From JAANXG01 sp963731035 (GTDB taxonomy: Bacteria; Pseudomonadota; Gammaproteobacteria; Arenicellales; JAANXG01), in the NCBI GenBank assembly GCA_963731035.1, contig CAVSUY010000016.1, forward strand, positions 107,394 through 171,393: DNA of 64,000 nucleotides, in the 5' to 3' direction. The notes below the pieces were generated by a model. The model saw only the letters and a list, made by a program, of their open reading frames with translations. It searched no databases and was not told the DNA's origin. The position numbers and the translations under genes were made by a program. The stretch's first letter is position 1; each line of letters starts with the position of its first letter. Positions 33,517-42,522 of this stretch are shown here, piece by piece.

Positions 33517-34590
33517 ATGAGCAGTGAATTCTTCCGGCTCGACCCGCGCGCTCGAGCCTTCGCCGGCAGACTGGCCGGCATGGTATTGGCGGCCATTCTC
33601 GGTCTGTCCGGGGTGTCATCGGCCTCAGCGGCGGATATGCCGCACGTGAAGCTCGCCATCGGCGGCGCGTCGTGCCTGTGCTACCTCCCGACGGTACTCG
33701 CCAAGCAGCTTGGAATGTACAAGAAGAACGGCGTGGACCTGGAGATGGTCACTTTCAAAGGCGGTTCCCAGGCTCTCACCGCGGTGATCGGAGGCAGCGC
33801 CGACGTGGTCTCCGGGTACTACGACCACACCGTGGAGCTGGCTGCCAAGAACAAGCAGATGCAGGCGTTTACCATCTACGACCGCTTCCCGGGCCTGGTG
33901 CTGGTGGTCGCCCCGGCCAATACCAATACGATCAAGTCGCCGGCGGACCTCAAAGGCAAGAAGGTGGGTGTAAGCGCACCCGGCTCGTCAACAGACTTCT
34001 TTCTCAAGTACACCCTGCGCAAGAACGGTATCAACCCTGATGACGTACCGGTGGTGGGCGTTGGTCTGGGAGGCACTGCGATTGCCGCGATGGAGCACGG
34101 TCAGATCGACGCCGCGGTCATGCTCGACCCGGCGGTGACGTTGCTCACCGGAAAGTACAGCGATCTGCGCATCCTGGTGGACACGCGCTCCCAGGCCGAC
34201 ACCCGCAAGGTGTTCGGGGGCGACTATCCAGGCGGCTCGTTCTATGCCTTGACCGACTGGATCAACAGCCACCCGGACACCGTCCAGGGCATGGCCGACG
34301 CCATGGCCGAGACCCTCAAGTGGATACAGTCGCATTCGGCCGAGGAGATCATGGCGAAGATGCCGGCGGAGTACGTGGGCAAGGACAAGGATCTCTATCT
34401 GTCGGCGCTGAAAAACACCATGTCGATGTACTCGGCCAACGGTCTCATGGATCCCAAGGGTGCCGAGGCTGTGCTCAGTGTGTTCAGCGGCTCGGACCCC
34501 GAGGTCGCCAAGGCCAACGTCGACGTGACCAAGACCTACACCAACGCCTTCGCTGCGAAAGCGGCGGCGAAGTTCGGTCTGCCCGAGTAA
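33517..34590 (+). CDS. ABC transporter substrate-binding protein, SsuA/TauA/NrtA type
   Basis: A 357-residue periplasmic protein with signal peptide (hydrophobic 20-38, cleavage near ASA-A). CYLPTVLAKQLGMYKKNGVD, FKGGSQALTAVIGGSADVVSG and LKGKKVGVSAPGSSTDFF are the NMT1/THI5-like fold motifs. Such proteins bind sulfonates, nitrate, pyrimidines or similar small anions; the ligand here is unknown. Start ATG follows GGAGATAGGAAC. Followed by ATPase and permease genes in the same direction. Confidence 0.88.
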   Translation: MSSEFFRLDPRARAFAGRLAGMVLAAILGLSGVSSASAADMPHVKLAIGGASCLCYLPTVLAKQLGMYKKNGVDLEMVTFKGGSQALTAVIGGSADVVSGYYDHTVELAAKNKQMQAFTIYDRFPGLVLVVAPANTNTIKSPADLKGKKVGVSAPGSSTDFFLKYTLRKNGINPDDVPVVGVGLGGTAIAAMEHGQIDAAVMLDPAVTLLTGKYSDLRILVDTRSQADTRKVFGGDYPGGSFYALTDWINSHPDTVQGMADAMAETLKWIQSHSAEEIMAKMPAEYVGKDKDLYLSALKNTMSMYSANGLMDPKGAEAVLSVFSGSDPEVAKANVDVTKTYTNAFAAKAAAKFGLPE

Positions 34591-34600
34591 CCGGGCCGGG

Positions 34601-35431
34601 ATGGCCCAGCCAGCGTCGAAGCCAACGGCGGCGGAACCCGCCGCCGTTTCCTTCTCGGGCGTGACGATCCGCTTTGCTGCACCCTCGGGGGACGTCCACA
34701 CGGTGATCGTGGATTTCTCCCTCGACGTTGCCGAGGGCACCTTCGTGGCGGTGGTGGGACCCAGCGGCTGCGGCAAGTCAACCTTGCTCAACACCGCCGC
34801 CGGCCTGCTGTTTCCTCCCGCCGGGCGTGTCGCCGTGTTCGGCGAGGCCCTGGCCGGCGTCAACCAGCATGCGGCATACCTGTTCCAGCAGGACGCGCTG
34901 CTGCCCTGGCGCACGGTGTTGGACAACGTGATGCTGGGGCTGGTGTTCCGCAACGTGCCCCGCGATGAGGCGGCGGCCAAGGCCCGCCAGTGGCTGGCCC
35001 GGGTGGGCTTGTCGGATTTCGAGGACCGCTTTCCGCACCAGCTCTCCGGCGGCATGCGAAAGCGGGTGGCTATCGCCCAGGCCTGGATCGTCAACCCGCG
35101 CATCCTGCTCATGGACGAGCCCTTCGGCGCCCTGGATGTACAGACCCGCCAGATCATGGAGAACGAGCTGCTGGCGCTGTGGCAGGAAACGCGCAAGACG
35201 GTGTTGTTCATCACTCACGACCTGGAGGAGGCTATCGCACTCGCGGATCGTGTTGTAGTGCTCTCCGCTTGCCCGGCGCGGATCAAGGGTGACTACGAGA
35301 TCGACTTGGCGCGCCCGCGCGACGTGGCGGAGATACGCCTGAATCCGACCTTCAACGCGCTCTACCGGCGCCTATGGGCGGACCTGCGCGACGAAGTCCA
35401 GAAAATCACGGAGCACCCCGGTGGCGGCTGA
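34601..35431 (+). CDS. ABC transporter ATP-binding protein, SsuB/TauB type
   Basis: A 276-residue ATPase. Walker A GPSGCGKST (53-61), Q-loop FQQDALLPWRTVLDN, signature LSGGMRKRVAIAQA (from 148), Walker B ILLMDEPFGALD (from 168) and switch His in FITHDLEEA are all intact. It powers the import system of its neighbours. Ten bases after the binding-protein gene; its end overlaps the permease start by 11 bases. Confidence 0.93.
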   Translation: MAQPASKPTAAEPAAVSFSGVTIRFAAPSGDVHTVIVDFSLDVAEGTFVAVVGPSGCGKSTLLNTAAGLLFPPAGRVAVFGEALAGVNQHAAYLFQQDALLPWRTVLDNVMLGLVFRNVPRDEAAAKARQWLARVGLSDFEDRFPHQLSGGMRKRVAIAQAWIVNPRILLMDEPFGALDVQTRQIMENELLALWQETRKTVLFITHDLEEAIALADRVVVLSACPARIKGDYEIDLARPRDVAEIRLNPTFNALYRRLWADLRDEVQKITEHPGGG

Positions 35432-36227
35432 CACCGGTCTCGCCTCCACGGCACCGCGCAAGCGACCGCACCGAGCGCTGGTGCTGGCCCTGCAGGTGGG
35501 CTTCTTCACGCTGGCTACCGGGGTGTGGGAGATCCTGTCGCGCTATGGTGTGGTGGATCCGTTCTTCTTCAGCCGTCCCAGTGATATCGCCGTGCAGATG
35601 TGGCAATGGGTGGTCAGCGGCTACATCTGGCCGCACCTCGCCACCACACTGATCGAGGCCATGGCCGCCTTCGCCATCGGTATCGTGACGGGGGTGCTGG
35701 CCGGCGTGCTGCTGGCACGCGTGGAATTGCTGTCGGCCGTGTTCGATCCCTACATACGCGTGTTCAATGCGCTGCCAAGGGTGATTCTTGCGCCCATCTT
35801 CCTGATCTGGTTCGGCCTCGGCATGGGGTCCAAGATCGCGCTGGGGGTGACATTGGTGTTCTTCGTGGTTTTCTTCAACACCTTTCAAGGCGTGCGTGAA
35901 GTGGACCCGGTGATCGTCAACAACGCGCGCATGCTCCAGGCCAGCGACGGCCAGCTCATGCGCCACGTCTACCTGCCCTCGGCCATGGCCTGGATCTTCT
36001 CCAGCCTGCACACCAGCATCGGCTTCGCCCTGGTGGGCGCGGTGGTGGGGGAGTACATCGGCGCCGCCCGCGGCATCGGCTACGTGGTATCCCATGCCCA
36101 GGGGGTATTCGACACCACCGGCGTGTTCGCCGGCCTGCTCCTTACGTCCATCGTCGTACTCGGCATCGACCTCGCCATAGAGCGCCTCGAACGCTACCTG
36201 CTGCGCTGGAGGCCACAGCAGGAGTAG
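35421..36227 (+). CDS. ABC transporter permease, SsuC/TauC type
   Basis: A 268-residue inner-membrane permease with about six hydrophobic segments. The EAA-type cytoplasmic loop, which contacts the ATPase, lies near residues 165-195, around LQASDGQLMRHVYLPSAMAW. The GTG start lies inside the end of the ATPase gene, indicating coupled translation. It completes a three-component importer. Confidence 0.92.
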   Translation: MAADTGLASTAPRKRPHRALVLALQVGFFTLATGVWEILSRYGVVDPFFFSRPSDIAVQMWQWVVSGYIWPHLATTLIEAMAAFAIGIVTGVLAGVLLARVELLSAVFDPYIRVFNALPRVILAPIFLIWFGLGMGSKIALGVTLVFFVVFFNTFQGVREVDPVIVNNARMLQASDGQLMRHVYLPSAMAWIFSSLHTSIGFALVGAVVGEYIGAARGIGYVVSHAQGVFDTTGVFAGLLLTSIVVLGIDLAIERLERYLLRWRPQQE

Positions 36228-36328
36228 ATGCCGGGTGTACGTCCCGACAGGCGCCACGGAGACGGTAGCGAGACCGGCTCGAGCGCGAGCAGGCGTCCCT
36301 GCCTGAACAAGCAAATCGACCGGAGAAC

Positions 36329-37159
36329 TCAGTCAGAGCCGCCGGCGGCAATCCGGGATACGTGCCAAGGTTTCAGTTGCCCGAACATCAGCCGGTAAAC
36401 CCCTTTGTTCGCGTCGTAAGTGAGGCTGTAGCTGCGCGGATAATACCCAGGCAAGGAGTATTGCGCGGGGGTCGATACAACCTGGGTGGTGCTAGGTCGT
36501 GTCTTGAGATAGTCGATGCTGGTCATTCCTTCCAGGAACGTGAGCATTCCGTGGGAGTAGCCGTAAATCACGGTGTTGGTGAAGGGTTTCCCATGAAGCT
36601 CGGGAGCCGCCTTGGGTACGGCGTGGACTCCCATTCTGTTCACCTGGGTGCCCGGCGGGATGAAGTATCCATCCGGTATCAGCGCCGGCGCGGGCATCGT
36701 AACGTCGGCGATATCGGGAGTCTCGGGATGCTTGTAATGAATACCGAGCTGGCTTTTCTGATCGATGACGTAGAAATGGAAGTCAAAGTGGGGCACGGTG
36801 TAGATCCCCTTCGGGGGATGGCCCAGGGGGTGCCAATCCACCAGTATGTGGTCGAAGCCGGTGCGCGGCGCTTTTTCGGGAAACGTCAGGTAGTAGTGCC
36901 AGTCCAGTGAGGAGTCTTTGGGATTCACCTTGTCCGGCAGGCCCTCGAGCATCGTGGACGTGAACTCCAAGCCCACGGCAGTGGGCGTGCCGGCCGCGTC
37001 GACCAATTCGACAGCCCGGATGGTGCCGTCACCCACCGCGACTGGCGACCCGAGATAGCTTCGCCCGTCAGCGCTCGTGCCGGCCCGGGCCGGCGGGAGG
37101 GAGACGACGACAAGAACTGCGACCAGGCACCACGAGGATGCCCAGAGTAGAGTTTTCAT
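36329..37159 (-). CDS. Secreted protein with TTHB210/DUF5602-like domain
   Basis: A 276-residue protein with a signal peptide (MKTLLWASSWCLVAVLVVV, cleavage near ARA). HPLGHPPKGIYTVPHFDFHF is a histidine-rich block typical of this uncharacterised family and could bind metal. The start is set at 37159 because AGGAGGG lies 9 bases upstream and the signal peptide begins there; the frame is open to 37237. Function unknown. Confidence 0.72.
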   Translation of the reverse strand: MKTLLWASSWCLVAVLVVVSLPPARAGTSADGRSYLGSPVAVGDGTIRAVELVDAAGTPTAVGLEFTSTMLEGLPDKVNPKDSSLDWHYYLTFPEKAPRTGFDHILVDWHPLGHPPKGIYTVPHFDFHFYVIDQKSQLGIHYKHPETPDIADVTMPAPALIPDGYFIPPGTQVNRMGVHAVPKAAPELHGKPFTNTVIYGYSHGMLTFLEGMTSIDYLKTRPSTTQVVSTPAQYSLPGYYPRSYSLTYDANKGVYRLMFGQLKPWHVSRIAAGGSD

Positions 37160-37273
37160 TGAGAGGTTCCCTCCTAAGGGACATTGTCCGCGCTGCGAGC
37201 GACAACGCCGCAGCCGCGGCTTGCGCATTATAGACACCTGGCGGGCTGCCGCGTTCTCGCGTCGCGGCTCGAT

Positions 37274-37349
37274 TGGCGCCCCGGGCAGGAATCGAACCTG
37301 CGACCTACCGCTTAGGAGGCGGTTGCTCTATCCCCTGAGCTACCGGGGC
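37274..37349 (-). tRNA. tRNA-Arg (CCT)
   Basis: A 76-base cloverleaf on the minus strand with encoded CCA (plus-strand TGG at 37274-37276). Acceptor stem GCCCCGG pairs with CCGGGGC, the T loop is TTCGATT, the anticodon loop CTCCTAA carries CCT, and the stem is CCGC/GCGG. It reads the rare Arg codon AGG. Confidence 0.96.
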
Positions 37350-37482
37350 TCGGTGGTTCGCCGACCGGGTGGCGGGTCAGCGGAGGCGCAATTGTACCGG
37401 ATCGATCCTGGAGACCGGAGTCTGGCCCTCCGGCAACCGGCATTCGCGTTGCGCGGTTGTGTCCGGCCGGAATATCATTTAA

Positions 37483-37505
37483 TATATGTACAAATATTCA
37501 TGTAT
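37483..37505. promoter_or_regulatory. Possible ArsR-family operator
   Basis: The AT-rich imperfect palindrome TATATGTACAAATATTCATG lies just before the ArsR-type gene in otherwise GC-rich sequence. Its TATxxxCA...TATTCAT arrangement resembles the 12-2-12 operators of SmtB/CzrA metal sensors. The match is partial. Confidence 0.45.
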
Positions 37506-37515
37506 TCAGGATTCC

Positions 37516-37824
37516 ATGACTGGTATCGAGCTGGATCAGGACCAGGCTTCAGAGCTGGCGGAAGTATTCCACCTCCTCGGCGACAGCAACCGCCTGCGCC
37601 TCGTGTGTGCGTGCCTGGACGAAGCGGTGAACGTGCATGAGCTGGCCGAGCGCCTGGGTATCACCCCTTCTCTGGTGAGCCACCATCTGCGGCTGTTGAA
37701 GGCGGCGCGTCTCATGCGGGCGGAGAAGAGAGGCCGGCAGGTGTTCTACCGGGCCGCTGATGACCATGTTCGCAGGGTCCTTCACGACATGACCGCGCAT
37801 CTCGACGAGGATCTGGAGGACTAG
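37516..37824 (+). CDS. ArsR/SmtB family transcriptional regulator
   Basis: A 102-residue winged-helix repressor. FHLLGDSNRLRLVCACL opens the fold, VHELAERLGITPSLVSHHLRLL is the recognition helix region and RQVFYRAADDHVRRVLHDM the wing and last helix. A zinc-type alpha5 site would involve D and H in DDHVRRVLHDMTAHLDED; the residues D, H, H and D/E are present at plausible spacing. It precedes a CDF exporter by 238 bases, the classical arrangement for zinc-responsive efflux. Start ATG 37516 after an AT-rich operator-like region. Confidence 0.88.
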   Translation: MTGIELDQDQASELAEVFHLLGDSNRLRLVCACLDEAVNVHELAERLGITPSLVSHHLRLLKAARLMRAEKRGRQVFYRAADDHVRRVLHDMTAHLDEDLED

Positions 37825-37899
37825 TGTACCCCGTCAAACAGTCTATAACTTATCGGCGGCTTGCCGATCGGGGTTGAATTGTTCGATAGAGCATCGAAA

Positions 37900-37968
37900 G
37901 GGCGCCGCCGGGGTCTTTTTCACCAAGCGAGTATCGGGGAGCGACTGAAAAAGATCCCGGCGGCGCCC
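37900..37968. repeat. Long hairpin between the ArsR and CDF genes
   Basis: Arms of 23 bases (37900-37922 beginning GGGCGCCGCCGGGG, and 37946-37968) are reverse complements with one mismatch; the spacer is 23 bases. It may be another dispersed palindrome, or may limit read-through from the regulator to the exporter gene. Confidence 0.75.
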
Positions 37969-38062
37969 GTTTGCGGATCGGGGCCACCGCCACCCCAGCC
38001 TGAAATAATTTGCATCATTTCTGGCGGGATACACTAGCCCGGCTCCGGGGGTTGGGATATCC

Positions 38063-38983
38063 ATGCCCGAACACCATCACAACCATCATCAACACGGCAG
38101 TCAGCGAACCCTGTTGTTCGCGCTCGGCTTCACGGTTCTCTTCGCCTTCGTCGAAGCGGTAGCCGGATGGTGGTCGAACTCACTGGCGTTGATCGGCGAT
38201 GCCGGCCACATGATCACCGATTCGCTGGCGCTAGCCGTGGGGGCGCTGGCAGCCTGGATGAGCCGCAAACCCCCCTCGCTGGTGCACTCCTACGGACTCA
38301 AAAGGGCCGAGGTGTTGGGTGCGCTGCTGAATGTCGCGTTCATGGTGGGGGTAATCGTCTACATCGGAATCGAGGCCATGGAGCGCTGGAAAACCCCCCA
38401 GGCTGTGAGGGGCGGCGCGGTGATGGTGATCGCTTTCCTGGGCCTGCTGGTGAATATCGCCGTGGCCCGCATTCTCCACGGGGGTGAACAGAGTCTCAAT
38501 GTGCGGGGGGCATATCTGCACGTCATGGGGGATCTGCTGGGCTCCGTGGCGGCGCTGGCCGCCGGGGCGGTCATCTGGCTGACCGGCTGGTATCCCATCG
38601 ATCCGCTTCTGTCCGCGCTCATCGGGTTGCTGATACTGGTGTCGAGCGCGCGACTGCTGGGCGACGTCCTGCACGTGATCATGGAAGGTGTGCCGAGGGA
38701 CATCGACCTGGAGGACCTGGGTCAGGCGCTCGCTGCCGTTGAAGGCGTGCAGCACGTGCATGACCTGCACGTGTGGACGCTCGATTCATCCACCTATGCC
38801 GTTTCAGCGCACGTGGTGGTGGCGGCCATGCCGCAGTGGGAAAGCTGCAGGGCGCGGTTGGAAACGCTGCTGGCAAACAAGTTCGGTATTTCCCACACCA
38901 CACTACAGCCTGAGGACAGCGAAACTTTCAAGAGGGCGTGCGCGGACGGGAGCTGCGGCCCTATATTCCGGGCCCGGGCATGA
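38063..38983 (+). CDS. Cation diffusion facilitator (CzcD/ZitB-like zinc exporter)
   Basis: A 306-residue CDF antiporter. The N terminus is His-rich (PEHHHNHHQHG). Six membrane segments follow; the transport site is visible as DAGHMITD (H-x-x-x-D) in helix 2 and HVMGD in helix 5. The C-terminal cytoplasmic domain has VQHVHDLHVWTLDSSTYAVS, HVVV and HTTLQPE motifs of the zinc-binding dimer domain. It exports Zn2+ (or Cd2+/Co2+) in exchange for protons. The upstream ArsR-type gene is its probable repressor. Confidence 0.92.
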   Translation: MPEHHHNHHQHGSQRTLLFALGFTVLFAFVEAVAGWWSNSLALIGDAGHMITDSLALAVGALAAWMSRKPPSLVHSYGLKRAEVLGALLNVAFMVGVIVYIGIEAMERWKTPQAVRGGAVMVIAFLGLLVNIAVARILHGGEQSLNVRGAYLHVMGDLLGSVAALAAGAVIWLTGWYPIDPLLSALIGLLILVSSARLLGDVLHVIMEGVPRDIDLEDLGQALAAVEGVQHVHDLHVWTLDSSTYAVSAHVVVAAMPQWESCRARLETLLANKFGISHTTLQPEDSETFKRACADGSCGPIFRARA

Positions 38984-38996
38984 GCCGGCGTCGGCG

Positions 38997-39671
38997 CTAC
39001 GCCGTCACCACCCCGTTGAGCCAGTGTGCGAGGTCCCGAATCTCGTCGGGGTAGACCGAGTGTTCCATGGGGTACTCGTGCCACTGGACCGGGTAGCCTT
39101 CTTTCATCAGGAACTCGGCGCTCTGCCTGCCCATGGGGTAGGGAATCACGGGGTCGAAACGTCCGTGAGCCATGAAGATGGGGATGTGCTTGTTGGCCTC
39201 GCTCGCGTAGCGCCGGATGGCGTCGGGAATCGGGACGTAGGTGGACAGGGCGATGATCCCCGCCAGGCTGTCCGTGTGCAGCAGGCCGGTGTGCAGAGCG
39301 ATTACGCCGCCCTGGGAGAAGCCGGCCAGGACGATGCGCTCGCTGGGGATTCCCGAGTCGACGGTGGCGCTGATGAGTCGCCGCAGGTGCTCGGCGGATT
39401 GGTTGATACCGTCGGCGTCAACCTCCACGCCGAGATCCATCCGGGTGATGTCGTACCAGGCGCGCATCACCATACCGGCGTTGATGGTCACCGGACGGGA
39501 CGGTGCGTGGGGGAAGATGAAGCGCACCGGTGGGGACGCGGAAAGGCCGAGCTCGGGAACAATCGGCTCGAAGTCGTGGCCGTCCGCACCCAGGCCATGA
39601 AGCCAGATCACCGCGTATTGCGGCCCGGTCCCCGTGTCCCTTTCGATGTAGTCCAGCAATTCCCCCGTCAT
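38997..39671 (-). CDS. Carboxylesterase / phospholipase family hydrolase
   Basis: A 224-residue alpha/beta hydrolase of the EstB/acyl-protein-thioesterase type. WLHGLGADGHDF is the oxyanion-loop region; catalytic Ser119 is in GFSQGG, Asp173 in GRFDPVIP and His204 in PMEHSV. It hydrolyses short carboxyl esters. It converges on the CDF gene, with 13 bases between stops, and its promoter faces the repeat-rich gap before 39834. Confidence 0.9.
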   Translation of the reverse strand: MTGELLDYIERDTGTGPQYAVIWLHGLGADGHDFEPIVPELGLSASPPVRFIFPHAPSRPVTINAGMVMRAWYDITRMDLGVEVDADGINQSAEHLRRLISATVDSGIPSERIVLAGFSQGGVIALHTGLLHTDSLAGIIALSTYVPIPDAIRRYASEANKHIPIFMAHGRFDPVIPYPMGRQSAEFLMKEGYPVQWHEYPMEHSVYPDEIRDLAHWLNGVVTA

Positions 39672-39691
39672 ATCGACTCACCTTGCAACAA

Positions 39692-39806
39692 TGTAGGGCG
39701 GGATTCTATCCCGACAGGAGCTGCCGTGTCGGCACACAACGCCGATGTCCCGGCGGCCGCCGTCCCGGATGTCCCTTGGGCGTCCTTGTCGGCATAGAAT
39801 GCCGAC
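39692..39806. repeat. Pair of REP-like palindromes ahead of the flavoprotein gene
   Basis: GTAGGGCGGGATTCTATCCC (from 39692) and GTCGGCATAGAATGCCGAC (39788-39806) are two palindromes in opposite orientation, sharing the GTAGG...ATTCTAT core. The sequence between repeats GCCGATGTCCCGG-like units. They resemble the GTCGGG elements at 11126, 17080 and 20224. Confidence 0.5.
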
Positions 39807-39833
39807 CTACATCGACAAGAAGAGGTACCGACC

Positions 39834-42281
39834 ATGACCGCAGACTTGCCGGACAGGGCCCAGGTTGTGATCATCGGAGGCGGAGTGGTCGGGTGCAGCG
39901 TCGCCTATCATCTTGCCAAGGCGGGATGGACGGACGTCGTTCTGCTGGAGCGCAAGCGCCTTTCCAGCGGTACCACCTGGCACGCCGCGGGATTGGTGGG
40001 CCAGCTGCGCGCGACCCACAATCTGACACGCCTGGCGCAGTACACCTGTGAGTTGTTTGCCGGCCTGGAGGAAGAGACCGGTCAGGCAACGGGCTTCCGG
40101 CGCCGGGGCTCCCTGGCACTGGCGCCGAGCAGGGAGCGGTTCGAGGAGTGGAAAAGGGCCGCCTCCATGGCGAGCTGTTTCGGCCTGGAGGTGGAGGTCG
40201 TCAGCCCGCGCGAGGCGTTGGAACTGTATCCCATCATCAATATCGACGACTTGGAAGGCGCGGTCTATCTGCCCGGAGACGGCCAGGTCAACCCGGCCGA
40301 CGTCACCCAGGCGTTCGCCAGGGGCGCCCGCAGCAACGGCGTCCGCGTCTTCGAAAACGTGAAGGTCACGGATGTGGAGACCAAGGGGGGAAGAGTGAGC
40401 GCGGTGCATACACCGGACGGCCCCATAGCGACGGACTACGTGGTGAACTGCGCCGGCATGTGGGCCAGGGACGTGGGGCGAATGTGCGGCGTGAACGTCC
40501 CGCTGCATGCGGCGGAACACTTCTATATCGTGACCGAGCCCATAGAGGAACTGCCCGCCGACCTGCCGGTAATGCGCGACCAGGACAACTGCGCGTACTT
40601 CAAGGAAGATGCCGGCAAGCTCCTGATCGGAGCCTTCGAGCCGGTGGCCAAGCCCTGGGGAATGGGCGGGATTCCCGAGGGCTTCGAGTTCGGACAGCTC
40701 CCGGAAGACATCGATCACTTCGGGCCCATACTGGAACGGGCGGTGATGCGGGTGCCGTTGCTGGAGCAAGCGGGCATTCGAACCTTCTTCAACGGGCCCG
40801 AGAGCTTCACGCCGGACAACCGCTACTACCTCGGCGAAGCCCCGGAAGTCGGCAACTACTTCGTGGCGGCGGGATTCAATTCCATCGGAATCCAGTCGTC
40901 GGGCGGCGCCGGGAAGGTGATCGCGGACTGGATGCGCGACGGGCATCCGCCCATGGATTTGTGGGACGTCGATATTCGGCGGGTTGCGCCGTTCCAGGGT
41001 AACCGCCGCTACCTGCGCGACAGGACGGTGGAAGCGCTGGGTCTGTTGTACGCCATGCACTGGCCGTTCCGCCAGGTGGAGAGCGCGCGCCCGGTGCGGC
41101 TTTCGCCTTTGCACGACCGGCTGGCGGCGCAGGGTGCCTGTTTCGGGGAGCTGCAAGGTTGGGAAAGGGCGAACTGGTACGCCCCGGAAGGGGTCAGGCC
41201 GGAATACCATTACTCGTACGGCCGACAGAACTGGTTCGAGCACAGCCGCGCCGAGCACCAGGCGGTGCGGGAGGGGGTCGGCCTTTTCGATCAGACGTCG
41301 TTTGCCAAGTTTCTGTTGCAGGGGCGGGATGCGGAGCGAGTGCTCAATCGGGTATGCGCCAACGACGTTTCCGTGGAACCCGGCCGGGTCGTCTACACGC
41401 AGTGGTTGAACGAGCGCGGTGGGATCGAGGCGGACTTGACGGTGACGCGGCTTGCCGAGGACGAGTACTTCATCGTCACGGCCCCCGGCACCCAGGGCCG
41501 TGACTTCCACTGGCTGCGCGGCCGTATCCCCTCGGACGCGCATGCGTGGCTGACCGACGTCACCTCCGCCTATGCGGTGCTTGGTGTCATGGGTCCGGCT
41601 TCCCGCGACCTGCTTTCGTCCCTCACTCCCTCGGATTTGTCCAATGGTGCATTCCCTTTCATGCACTCGCGGCAGATCGAGATCGGCTACGGACTGGTCC
41701 GTGCTTCGCGCGTCACCTACGTCGGTGAACTGGGCTGGGAGCTGTACATACCCACCGAATTCGCAGTGCCCATTTATGATGTCATCGTCACCGCGGGTCG
41801 TGACATCGGCCTTCGACATTGCGGCTACCACGCGTTGAACTCCCTGCGCATCGAAAAAGGGTACCGTCACTGGGGCCACGACATCGGCGATGAGGATACG
41901 CCGCTGGAAGCCGGGTTGGGCTTCGCCGTTGCCTGGGACAAGCCCGGCGGCTTTATCGGCTGCAAGGCGCTCCTGGAGCAAAAGCGTGGCGGCGTGAAGC
42001 GGCGGCTGGTGCAGTTCGTCCTCGACGACCCAGGGCCGCTGATGGTGCACGATGAGCCGATCTGGCGCGACGGTGTCCGGGTCGGACGCACCACCTCGGC
42101 GATGTTCGGGCACACGCTGGGTGCCAGCGTGGCCCTGGGCTACGTCGAGCAGGCGTCCGGCGTGCCGCGGGAATTCATCGAGGCCGGCAGTTACGAGATC
42201 GAGATCGCCGGGGGGCGCTGGCCGGTCCGCGCCTCGCTGCGGCCGTTGTACGATGCGGAAGGAAAGCGTGTAAGGATGTGA
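39834..42281 (+). CDS. FAD-dependent dimethylglycine/sarcosine dehydrogenase-like protein
   Basis: An 815-residue two-part enzyme. Residues 1-390 are a DAO-type FAD domain: VVIIGGGVVG (11-20) binds ADP, and SSGTTWHAAGLVG contains His50, the usual site of covalent FAD attachment. An FAO-M linker follows, and from about residue 450 a GcvT-like folate-binding domain (QTSFAKFLLQGRDAERVLNR, YVGELGWELYIP, GYHALNSLRIEKGYRHWGHD). Such proteins oxidatively remove N-methyl groups from dimethylglycine, sarcosine or related amines and pass C1 to tetrahydrofolate. Substrate not resolved; ATG follows AGAAGAGG. Confidence 0.88.
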   Translation: MTADLPDRAQVVIIGGGVVGCSVAYHLAKAGWTDVVLLERKRLSSGTTWHAAGLVGQLRATHNLTRLAQYTCELFAGLEEETGQATGFRRRGSLALAPSRERFEEWKRAASMASCFGLEVEVVSPREALELYPIINIDDLEGAVYLPGDGQVNPADVTQAFARGARSNGVRVFENVKVTDVETKGGRVSAVHTPDGPIATDYVVNCAGMWARDVGRMCGVNVPLHAAEHFYIVTEPIEELPADLPVMRDQDNCAYFKEDAGKLLIGAFEPVAKPWGMGGIPEGFEFGQLPEDIDHFGPILERAVMRVPLLEQAGIRTFFNGPESFTPDNRYYLGEAPEVGNYFVAAGFNSIGIQSSGGAGKVIADWMRDGHPPMDLWDVDIRRVAPFQGNRRYLRDRTVEALGLLYAMHWPFRQVESARPVRLSPLHDRLAAQGACFGELQGWERANWYAPEGVRPEYHYSYGRQNWFEHSRAEHQAVREGVGLFDQTSFAKFLLQGRDAERVLNRVCANDVSVEPGRVVYTQWLNERGGIEADLTVTRLAEDEYFIVTAPGTQGRDFHWLRGRIPSDAHAWLTDVTSAYAVLGVMGPASRDLLSSLTPSDLSNGAFPFMHSRQIEIGYGLVRASRVTYVGELGWELYIPTEFAVPIYDVIVTAGRDIGLRHCGYHALNSLRIEKGYRHWGHDIGDEDTPLEAGLGFAVAWDKPGGFIGCKALLEQKRGGVKRRLVQFVLDDPGPLMVHDEPIWRDGVRVGRTTSAMFGHTLGASVALGYVEQASGVPREFIEAGSYEIEIAGGRWPVRASLRPLYDAEGKRVRM

Positions 42282-42408
42282 GTCGCCTGCAGGTCCGTGG
42301 CATTTCGCTCATGGCGATCTGCCACACTTCCCATGTCCGGATCGGACCATCGATGGCATGGTGGTTGGTGGATAGACGGAGACTGGATGCCCGTTCAGTC
42401 GTCGACGC

Positions 42409-42428
42409 GCTCGCGCTGCTGCGCGAGC
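42409..42428. other. GC-rich hairpin upstream of the TRAP genes
   Basis: GCTCGCGC, loop TGCT and GCGCGAGC form a perfect 8-bp stem. No T-run follows. It lies in the 241-base gap before the TRAP operon, which has no supported gene. Confidence 0.4.
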
Positions 42429-42522
42429 AGCGCGCGCACTTGCGGTCGCCCGCCACTTGCCCCATAGTTGCGCTTGTCTGACAACGCCCCACCGAAGAAG
42501 GGCACCACCGAGAGGAGCACCC

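Noticed and set aside
39807..42113. 768-codon minus-strand frame opposite the flavoprotein gene
   Set aside because: Very long, but its product has no domain, while the plus strand has a complete FAD and GcvT architecture.
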